From NCBI GenBank assembly GCA_014238905.1, contig JABAAE010000004.1, positions 1 to 41,738 on the forward strand: a DNA stretch of 41,738 nucleotides, in the 5' to 3' direction. The stretch comes from Planctomycetota bacterium (lineage in GTDB: Bacteria; Planctomycetota; Planctomycetia; Pirellulales; Pirellulaceae). The notes beneath the pieces were generated by a model. The model searched no databases and was not told the DNA's origin. It saw nothing but the letters and a program-made list of their open reading frames with translations. Every line of letters begins with the position of its first letter. Position 1 is the stretch's first letter. Shown here piece by piece: positions 16,544 to 23,412 of this stretch. Made by a program: the position numbers and the translations under genes.

Positions 16544-17158
16544 TTATTCTTGGGCACCATCGCTGGGGTCATCATCCTCTGCAGGAGCGTCCTGTTCGGC
16601 AACAAATGTCGAGCCTATCACGCTGGCCATAGGCACCAGAACCATTTCGATAGTTAACAGCAGAGGCGGCACCTGATTTTCAACCGTGCCGAGTAACTGT
16701 TGAAATTTCCAGAGGGCAAGGAACAGCGCCAACAACATCACGTGATTGTTTCGAGCAAACCCAGCTATTCGAGTACAGACAAATCCCCCCAGGAAAGAAA
16801 ACGCCAGATCGCAGATCAAAATAACGCCAAGAAATCCAATGGGAAAAACTAATCGATCTGCTTCATCCGGATCTTCGCTCGGTTTCTTTAGATCATTGCT
16901 GTCAGACATGGGTACATCACCAACTTGTCCGCTTTGCTCTCTTTGAGGCCCCTTCGTTTTTGTTGCAGCATCCAGTTCAAGTTGCTCCGCCTTCACTTCT
17001 GAACGCCGCTTTGAGTGTGTCGCAAATTCCTCGTAAAAATCTACAAAAAGAACTTGGCAAAGAGCTAATGAGACAATCGCTCCACCCGGGATAGCGATGA
17101 GATTGCCTGCCAGAAGAGCCATAAAACTTCGATGTAGGTTGGGCGGCGATGCGGGCAA
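16544..17158 (-). CDS. Hypothetical multi-pass membrane protein
   Basis: The 204-residue protein has a hydrophobic helix near the N-terminus (FMALLAGNLIAIPGGAIVSLALCQVLF), a charged loop (about 45-100) rich in E, K and D, and two or three more helices (FPIGFLGVILICDLAFSFLGGFVC, MLLALFLALWKF, LLLTIEMVLVPMASVIG), ending in an acidic tail. I do not recognise a family. I use the TTG at 17158, preceded by GGAG eight bases upstream; an ATG at 17122 would remove twelve residues. It starts 30 bp after the short-chain reductase stop on the same strand, so the two are probably co-transcribed. Confidence 0.7.
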   Translation of the reverse strand: MPASPPNLHRSFMALLAGNLIAIPGGAIVSLALCQVLFVDFYEEFATHSKRRSEVKAEQLELDAATKTKGPQREQSGQVGDVPMSDSNDLKKPSEDPDEADRLVFPIGFLGVILICDLAFSFLGGFVCTRIAGFARNNHVMLLALFLALWKFQQLLGTVENQVPPLLLTIEMVLVPMASVIGSTFVAEQDAPAEDDDPSDGAQE

Positions 17159-17188
17159 GAGAACACTCCAATGGATGTAAACTGTAGC

Positions 17189-17974
17189 TCAAACGGGATT
17201 GCTTGCTGAGTATATGCTGCGGCCCCCATCGACGGGTAGAGTGACACCTGTGATAAAGTCGTTTTCAATCAGACAAACGCAAGCATCCGCCACGTTCTGT
17301 GGCGTACCTTCTCGCTTAAGCAACGTGGCATCAATAATTTCTCGGCGTTTCACCTCATCCATCGATTCTGGAATCATGACCGGACCAGGCAATACCGCAT
17401 TGACGCGAATCCTCGAATTCCGAGTTGCCAATTCGACCGCCAGCATTCGGGTCATCGTGGGAATCGATCCCTTGGAAAGAAAATAGGCGGCGTAATCGCA
17501 GTAGGGACGCACCGTTGCCCAATCGCCGATATTGATTATCACGCCACCTTTCTCCTGATTGACCATTTGTGCACCAGCCTGCTGCGCGACGATAAACGAA
17601 GAAACGGTGTTCACCTTGAAATAGCGATCCAAATCGTCAGCGGTGACCTTTTCCATCTCAATGGGATTCCAGATGGCAGCCGAATTGACAACAACATCCA
17701 ACCTGCCAAAGTCGGAACAAACCTGATTGACGAGATCACGAGCTTGATCCTCATGGAAAAGATCAGCACGATAGGATCGCGAATCGATCCGTTGGGATAA
17801 ATCCTCGGAAAACCGGTTGCCCGCCTCAAATGACGAATGCGAATGGATTGCCAGACGATATCCCCGTTTGGAAAGCGTTTCAGCAATTGCTTGCCCAACA
17901 CGCGGCGCCCCGGCCCCGGTCACGAGGGCAACCGGATTGGGATGATCAAATAATTGTTGGCAGACCTTAGTCAT
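17189..17974 (-). CDS. Short-chain dehydrogenase/reductase, pteridine-reductase-like
   Basis: This 261-residue classical SDR has the cofactor motif TGAGAPRVGQAIAETL, the NSAAIW motif after strand 4, the catalytic YFLSK (Tyr-x3-Lys) and the C-terminal FITGVTLPVDGGRSIY. The form of the glycine motif (GAxxRVG) and overall layout resemble pteridine reductase and FolM-type dihydromonapterin reductases, which use NADPH. Substrate assignment is tentative, since general 3-oxoacyl-ACP reductases share these motifs. I chose the ATG at 17974 (GGAG eight bases upstream); a GTG at 18001 would add nine residues. Confidence 0.82.
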   Translation of the reverse strand: MTKVCQQLFDHPNPVALVTGAGAPRVGQAIAETLSKRGYRLAIHSHSSFEAGNRFSEDLSQRIDSRSYRADLFHEDQARDLVNQVCSDFGRLDVVVNSAAIWNPIEMEKVTADDLDRYFKVNTVSSFIVAQQAGAQMVNQEKGGVIINIGDWATVRPYCDYAAYFLSKGSIPTMTRMLAVELATRNSRIRVNAVLPGPVMIPESMDEVKRREIIDATLLKREGTPQNVADACVCLIENDFITGVTLPVDGGRSIYSASNPV

Positions 17975-18405
17975 TTTCCAAACTCCGTTCACCGATTCCA
18001 CTGATGGCCGGAGGCCGACCCCGAATTCAACACCTCAGAGATCTTCACAATAGCTCATCCGCCTCGCCTAAGGAAGCGAACCGGGGTGCAGAAGATGCGA
18101 CAAGGGAGCTCGTTGGTTTGATCAGGCTGAGGCGACATGGCTGGAAATCTTTATGGGCAATGTGTTGGGACCAGAACATTCATCAATCGCCCCAGAGCAC
18201 AAAGCAGCAACCAATTCGGCATGGTTATGCTGGCGGTCACCAAGCCAAGCCCGAACCGCTCCCACCAATAGCCTCGCTGGCGGCGGAACTCCTACGCCAT
18301 ACCGTCACCGTGTTGTCAGCCCTGGGGAAAAGAAGGGCCATTTAGAAACAGGATAGCCACAGAGGAAACTTGAGAATCAAAAAATCAGAACCGGGTTAGC
18401 ATCGA
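17975..18405. other. About 430 bp without a convincing gene
   Basis: A plus-strand frame at 18004-18345 is arginine- and proline-rich, unlike any family I know, and lacks a ribosome binding site, so I do not call it. The stretch is GC-richer than its surroundings. I looked for tRNA, SRP, tmRNA and RNase P signatures and saw none. Confidence 0.4.
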
Positions 18406-19434
18406 CTATCGCCGAAAAATAGGCTCTGCATTGATGGAGCGAATATTCAAGGAATCCCGTACGGTGGCTTCGAAAGCCAATTTCACCTGCGCAGATGTTT
18501 TCAAAGTCTCTTTGAACCGGCCAACGTACCTTTTCAGACTATCGGCGGTACTAAATCCCTGCACTTTGCGATTCCAATGGAATTCCCGTGAAACCACCCG
18601 TCCTAACTTGATGTCAAATCGCAATGTTCCTTCGGTGACCTGGTGCATGATTTGGACTTCGACCTCCGGATCATGAATCGGCGTCAATAGTTGCGTTTTG
18701 ATACCGATACTGGCAATGTCATGTTCGACGCTCTGCAGTTGAAAAACTCGCCGGATCTTAATTTGTTTGATCTTGCCATTGGGCAACGCCACTTTTAACA
18801 CGTTGGGCTGGTACCATTTAGCATTAAGAGAAATGGCCTCGGCCGGAAATTCAACGATAATCCCTCCCACACCCAAATCGACATCTGAATAATTGGCCTT
18901 TTTGAAAAGCAGATGGCCTCGGGAATCAAATTTAAAATTAACCAGTTCAATCCCAACAGTGTCCGCCACATTTTCGAATTTGAGATGAGGCTTGGAGTCA
19001 ATCCGGCTGTTATACGAAATAGCTGGCGCGTCGTTGATCTGCTGCCATAAGTCCATATCCACGATCGTCTGAACCACCGTAAAATGCCCCTGCCCATCGA
19101 CTTCAGCCACCCGCCACTTCTTGGTGGAAAGCGTTCGCGAACGCGTCACCTCTTTTTTCTTTCGCAGGCTGACTTCACCACTATCCACCTGTTCAGTCTG
19201 CCAGTAGATCACCTCCCCTGGCTTGAATTTATATTTCAGCTGGTACTGGGTCGCGGTTAACTTTTGGGCTACTTTTTGGAGTCTCTCCGATTTTGACAAG
19301 ACATCTTTCTCGTCAGTCTCGTCTTGGGCCTTGACAACCGAACAGTGAAACAGCGTAAAGATCAATACAGTAGTTACCAGCGTTAACTTTCCAGCCAGGA
19401 GGTAACTGGGTGGTTTGATTGATGAACAAAACAT
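18406..19434 (-). CDS. Secreted protein of unknown function
   Basis: The 342-residue protein has a signal peptide (LTLVTTVLIFTLFHCSVVKAQDE) and a mature region predominantly of beta-strands. It contains YKFKPGEVIYWQTEQ near the N-terminus, a pattern seen in planctomycete secreted proteins of the DUF6263 type, though I hold that match only loosely. It ends with a region of regular strands and a short helix (ADSLKRYVGRFKETLKTS). It lies 77 bp after nadK on the same strand. No catalytic motif is visible. Confidence 0.7.
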   Translation of the reverse strand: MFCSSIKPPSYLLAGKLTLVTTVLIFTLFHCSVVKAQDETDEKDVLSKSERLQKVAQKLTATQYQLKYKFKPGEVIYWQTEQVDSGEVSLRKKKEVTRSRTLSTKKWRVAEVDGQGHFTVVQTIVDMDLWQQINDAPAISYNSRIDSKPHLKFENVADTVGIELVNFKFDSRGHLLFKKANYSDVDLGVGGIIVEFPAEAISLNAKWYQPNVLKVALPNGKIKQIKIRRVFQLQSVEHDIASIGIKTQLLTPIHDPEVEVQIMHQVTEGTLRFDIKLGRVVSREFHWNRKVQGFSTADSLKRYVGRFKETLKTSAQVKLAFEATVRDSLNIRSINAEPIFRR

Positions 19435-19511
19435 TTTCGCGTCCCTACGCCTTGGTTATGGATCTTGTGCCATGACTGGAATTCGCCAAATGGAAACAAG
19501 TCCTTTCTCGA

Positions 19512-20378
19512 TTAACTGTTCTTGGTGATTTCACCACCCCAACCCAGCTTGTTCCGTAATGTCCTGTAGTAAGACTGACCGCTGACCTCAATCGTCTTGA
19601 ATAATGACTCGGCCTTCTCAACACAAACTCGGTGTCTTGCTGTGAGCTGACAAAGTGATTGACCATCAAGGACAACGGACGTTGAAGCATTCGGGTTTTG
19701 TACCAGCACCTCCAATGTGCGATCCGCGGTATCCACCACTGGCCGAACTGTCAGAGTGTGTGGACTAATCGGGGATATAACAAAGGCCTGAAGATTCTTC
19801 CGGAGTATCGGACCACCCGCCGATAGGTTGTGGGCAGTCGATCCAACCGGGGTGCTGATGATCAAACCGTCGCAACTATAAGTCGTTGCCAATTCTGAGT
19901 CAACGTAAAGATCGATGTAATGAATGGAGAATGGAGGTCCGCCCAAAATGGCAACATCGTTCAAACCAAGCTCATCAGCAACGAGGCGATCACCATCAAA
20001 AACACGACACCGAATCATCAGGTGCTCAACGACCCGAAAATTACTGCTAGCAATCGCTGATAACGCCAGCTCAAAGTTTTCGGGAAGGATGTCAGCCAGG
20101 AATCCTATTTTTCCGAAATTCACACCCAGAACCGGGATCTGCCGATCCCCCATCTGTTTCGCGCTCCGCAGTATCGATCCGTCTCCGCCAATGACGATAG
20201 CCACATCCGCAGCAGTATCGATCTCTTTTTGATAACAAAGATCCTCAAAGACAATGGTTCCATAGCGTGCAATCAACGGCTTTAACCGCTCGCCTTCGGT
20301 AATAAGCTGTTGCCGCCGATCACCGGATCCAAGCAACATAAATTTGAGGTCGCCTTTTTCTGGCAAGGTAAACTCCAT
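19512..20378 (-). CDS. nadK: NAD kinase
   Basis: The 288-residue protein phosphorylates NAD to NADP. It shows the GGDGS motif (64-68, IVIGGDGSILRSA) that binds phosphate, NFGKIGFLAD (87-96), the ND of the NE/D motif (LGLNDVAILGG, 137-147), and the second signature CDGLIISTPVGSTAHNLSAG (169-188). Length and order are normal for bacterial enzymes. It lies between the VWA lipoprotein and the secreted unknown on the same strand, a setting that does not suggest a special role. Confidence 0.95.
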   Translation of the reverse strand: MEFTLPEKGDLKFMLLGSGDRRQQLITEGERLKPLIARYGTIVFEDLCYQKEIDTAADVAIVIGGDGSILRSAKQMGDRQIPVLGVNFGKIGFLADILPENFELALSAIASSNFRVVEHLMIRCRVFDGDRLVADELGLNDVAILGGPPFSIHYIDLYVDSELATTYSCDGLIISTPVGSTAHNLSAGGPILRKNLQAFVISPISPHTLTVRPVVDTADRTLEVLVQNPNASTSVVLDGQSLCQLTARHRVCVEKAESLFKTIEVSGQSYYRTLRNKLGWGGEITKNS

Positions 20379-20495
20379 TTGTTTTATTAGAGAGATTGGA
20401 AGATCATGATGCCGAAAAATTCGCCCTCCCTGCCTCTGGTCCTGGCTTGCTTGACAAGGAAATAGGTATCAAAAAAAGACATGAAGAGGACCAAA

Positions 20496-22151
20496 TTATC
20501 GCTGGGTCTCCTTCCATCCCCAACCCAACGGATTATCAAGCTCCATCTTCGCGATTTCAGCCCAGGGTGTATTTGGATGGTCTTCCACCACTCGGGTCAA
20601 ATAGATTTGTGCTTTCTCAGCCATTTTCCGGTTGGAACTTCCAGTCTGGACTTCAGCGGCAGGCTCGAGCATCCAACGAGTACTGGCTGGATCCTGAAAC
20701 GACTTGCCTCCTTTCAATTCTGCCAACATCGAATTCAGGCCCACGACCCGGACATAATTGGCTAATACCCGACCATAAGCAAGGTCAAACGACGCCTGCC
20801 AGCGTTTGGATTCCATCTGTTCACGGTCTCCCTCGCCAGCTCTCAAGAGGTTGTACAACTTTTCCAAGCCTGGCCGAATCACTGCCGGCATTCGTTGAGC
20901 ACTATTCACCTCGCGAACCAATTGAGCTTCATTGCCCATTGCAAATTCGTAGGAACGGGTGCGAAAAACATCGGCGTAGGGCAGTTGGGCTGCCAGATGA
21001 AGGGCATTTTTAGCCTTATTGGTACTCAACTCGTCAAGATACCGGGCCCGATTTTGGTAATTCGGTTTGTAGGCAGACATCGCCGAGTCATCAAATTGCC
21101 GGGAAATCGAATACGGCCAATTGCTTTGCATTGCATTAAATATTCGACCCGACCGGGAGGGGCGATCAGCCAGAAAACGGCCACCACTGGACCGACAGAT
21201 TCTCTCCAAGTGCCAAGGTCCAAAACCCGAATCAAAACGGTTAAAAACGGTTGAACCGTCCCACATTCCCAATTGAATCCTTTCTGGAAACAGCGTTTCT
21301 GGACCGTAATCCAAATTCCCAGTTGTTATTTTGGAAGCTTCAATCGAGCGACCGAAAGGGGCAGGGCTACCAATCACAAAACAGGAAACTCCGTATTTTT
21401 TCAAAAGCGCAACGGTCTGATCAGACATCGAATCGCCCCCGTCTCCAACCGTTTCGGCATCTTCTCCCGCCTCATCGGTGACCAATACCATGATCACATT
21501 CTTCCGATCCTTCCTGCGGATGGGGCCATATTTCTCTAGACATTGATTAAGAGCAGCAAACGTCTGCTCGCCGTCTTCTTTCTCAGCTGAGAGATTGTTG
21601 AATGCTTCCCGAATTTTCGCAGAATCGCGTAACGGCGACTCCAACGGGAACTTGACCGGTCCGGTAGAAAAAGTCGCGATAACCGACTCAAACATTTTGT
21701 CATTCTCAACCAATTCAAAATCGTTCACTTCGGCGATCAGTTTTTGCATCAGTTTTTCCGCACTGCTGGAACGGTCAATCAGCCAGACCACCAGCGTCGC
21801 ACCATTGGACTGAGACTCCAACGCGAATTCCCAGAATGCTCGTCCAAGCTGCACCTCTTTCCTGCTCCCAGAAGAAAACCCTCGGGAAGTGGAAAAGGAA
21901 TTTTTCTTATCCGACGAAGAGAATGCTTTGGAAACGATCTTGGTTGATTTTTTGGGAGTGAGTTTTCGTTGAGTGATCTTCGACTTGGGTGACTTCGACT
22001 TAGGTGACTTCGTCTCGGCGGACGGAGTCGTTTCTTCTTGGTTCTTCTTGGAAGTCTCCGACTTTCCTGTACAGCCTGCTAGCAAAGCGACTATTAACGC
22101 GGACAAACCGAGCAGAACACGCAAACCGTGAAAATCAAAATAACGAATCAT
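20496..22151 (-). CDS. VWA-domain lipoprotein
   Basis: From the ATG at 22151 the protein is 551 residues. It has a lipoprotein signal peptide with lipobox LLAGC (lipidated Cys27), a lysine/serine/proline-rich linker (about 30-100) with KSPKS repeats, and a von Willebrand A domain whose metal site reads WLIDRSSS (D126-x-S-x-S). LVTDEAGEDAE supplies a later acidic site. The C-terminal third is helical (tetratricopeptide-like) and ends near WAEIAKMELDNPLGWGW. It is likely anchored in the outer envelope and may bind proteins. A frame extending to 22223 only adds 24 unrelated residues. nadK follows 117 bp downstream. Confidence 0.82.
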   Translation of the reverse strand: MIRYFDFHGLRVLLGLSALIVALLAGCTGKSETSKKNQEETTPSAETKSPKSKSPKSKITQRKLTPKKSTKIVSKAFSSSDKKNSFSTSRGFSSGSRKEVQLGRAFWEFALESQSNGATLVVWLIDRSSSAEKLMQKLIAEVNDFELVENDKMFESVIATFSTGPVKFPLESPLRDSAKIREAFNNLSAEKEDGEQTFAALNQCLEKYGPIRRKDRKNVIMVLVTDEAGEDAETVGDGGDSMSDQTVALLKKYGVSCFVIGSPAPFGRSIEASKITTGNLDYGPETLFPERIQLGMWDGSTVFNRFDSGFGPWHLERICRSSGGRFLADRPSRSGRIFNAMQSNWPYSISRQFDDSAMSAYKPNYQNRARYLDELSTNKAKNALHLAAQLPYADVFRTRSYEFAMGNEAQLVREVNSAQRMPAVIRPGLEKLYNLLRAGEGDREQMESKRWQASFDLAYGRVLANYVRVVGLNSMLAELKGGKSFQDPASTRWMLEPAAEVQTGSSNRKMAEKAQIYLTRVVEDHPNTPWAEIAKMELDNPLGWGWKETQR

Positions 22152-22737
22152 GATGTTGATGAAAAAAACTAAGGAACATTGAAAACAACCAACGCTGGTT
22201 GTCAAAGCAGGAATGGGCGCCATCCGCTTCCACCAATATCGGTGGCAGTCAATCGAGCAACGCCAAGCCTTTTTTCTTTACCATTGATCTCACCTCTTTT
22301 TTACCAGAAACAACCAACGGCACGGAATAGTAACGCTTCGCAGGTCTAAATCGGAAGCTTTACCAGTTGCACCCCGTCCGCATTCCCATAGCAACAGTTA
22401 GTAGTCGATCGAAAAACCCAACACAAACCAATCGTGGAAGGCAGAGAGATGCGTACGGGATAGAGAACTCCTGTTGAAGTTCTCTTTTGACGTCATTGCC
22501 AAGTGTTCCGATTGCGCCGGATTCCAACCAAATCATTTTACCAAAACTTAACAAGTTACGCACATTGCCCATCGTGAATGCTTGCATCATTGTCGATAAA
22601 TTTTGTGTCAGCTTCTTACATGACCCAATCCAAAAACTTGGCTTCTATCTGCTACCTGCCTTTAACACTCGTCCACCGTGACTGGAATTCATCGGCAACT
22701 GATCAGATCGCTAACCAACCTGGAGGTTGATTCCAAT
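22152..22737. other. Divergent intergenic region between VWA lipoprotein and csrA operon
   Basis: About 590 bp must carry the promoters for both sides. A hairpin CCACC-AATATC-GGTGG lies near 22238-22253. Minus frame 22360-22590 and plus frame 22487-22681 overlap each other and neither has a ribosome binding site, so I leave both out. Confidence 0.4.
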
Positions 22738-23025
22738 ATGCAGAATTACTGCAAACCAATCAGAGAGTTAAACGAACTACGCTGTTTCGTTTTTAAACAC
22801 CTATGTGAGGAAAATGATTTTGAACTGGATGCTTACCAAACCACCGAACAAATTCTTCATCGAAAAGGTAAGCCCTGTGGAATGCTGTTTTGCCTTCATG
22901 GACCACGAAGCGTCAAATTAACAGCAGTTTGGGAACTGGATAAAAACAGCGTTTTGTTTTATCAGGCAACCGGCGAAAGATCGAACCGCGTTCACGTTCG
23001 AACAGCAGTAGGGCTGATCGACTGA
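22738..23025 (+). CDS. Small protein of unknown function upstream of csrA
   Basis: The ATG at 22738 gives 95 residues, preceded by GGAGG 11 bases upstream. The protein is mixed alpha/beta, with FELDAYQTTEQILHRKGKPCGMLFCLHGPRSVKLTAVWE as a compact core and an arginine-containing C-terminus (ATGERSNRVHVRTAVGLI). No signal peptide or membrane helix is seen. I do not recognise a family. Its position 47 bp before csrA on the same strand, with csrA's terminator after both, suggests one transcript. It does not resemble FliW, the usual CsrA antagonist. Confidence 0.75.
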   Translation: MQNYCKPIRELNELRCFVFKHLCEENDFELDAYQTTEQILHRKGKPCGMLFCLHGPRSVKLTAVWELDKNSVLFYQATGERSNRVHVRTAVGLID

Positions 23026-23072
23026 ACCCTATCATCATCAGACAAACAAATAATAAACGGAGGATTGTATAA

Positions 23073-23288
23073 ATGCTGGTCTTGTCACGAAAGAAAACCC
23101 AACGTCTCAAACTTGGAAACGATATCATTGTCACCGTGATTGATGTTTCCGGAGAAAAAGTAAGACTGGGAATTGATGCTCCTCGAGAAGTCACCATCCT
23201 CAGGGAAGAACTGGAACAAAGAGAAGAAGCCAAGGCAAAGGAAAAGGGAAGCGAATCGACTCTGCTCTTGAAAAGAAAAGCCTCGTAG
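23073..23288 (+). CDS. csrA: Carbon storage regulator CsrA
   Basis: The 71-residue protein begins MLVLSRKKTQRLKLGNDI and has the conserved IVTVIDVSGEKVRLGIDAP core and EREE-like helix (REELEQREE) of CsrA/RsmA, an RNA-binding dimer that controls translation by binding GGA motifs near ribosome binding sites. Its own leader has a GGAGG (23059-23063), nine bases before the ATG, a possible CsrA site. The C-terminal tail (LLLKRKAS) is basic. It ends at a strong terminator. The small gene upstream is probably co-transcribed. Confidence 0.96.
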   Translation: MLVLSRKKTQRLKLGNDIIVTVIDVSGEKVRLGIDAPREVTILREELEQREEAKAKEKGSESTLLLKRKAS

Positions 23289-23311
23289 GAATACCGGCCA
23301 AACCACAACAC

Positions 23312-23345
23312 AAAAAAAAGGCGGTCGTCGACCGCCTTTTTTTAT
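23312..23345 (+). terminator. Rho-independent terminator after csrA
   Basis: A 7-bp stem GGCGGTC (23320-23326) / GACCGCC (23330-23336) with a 3-nt loop is bordered by eight As and a long T-run. It can act in both directions and lies between csrA and the converging 971-residue protein gene. Confidence 0.92.
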
Positions 23346-23412
23346 TTTTCATTCTGATCGCTGGATTCGGTTATTAGCTGAACGACCGCTTGGCACAACA
23401 GCAACCGACCTT

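Noticed and set aside
18004..18345. Plus-strand 113-codon frame beside the short-chain reductase
   Set aside because: Arginine/proline-rich composition and no ribosome binding site; it appears to be an open frame in GC-rich intergenic DNA.
22360..22681. Overlapping frames on both strands before the csrA operon
   Set aside because: They overlap each other, lack ribosome binding sites and have no recognisable products.
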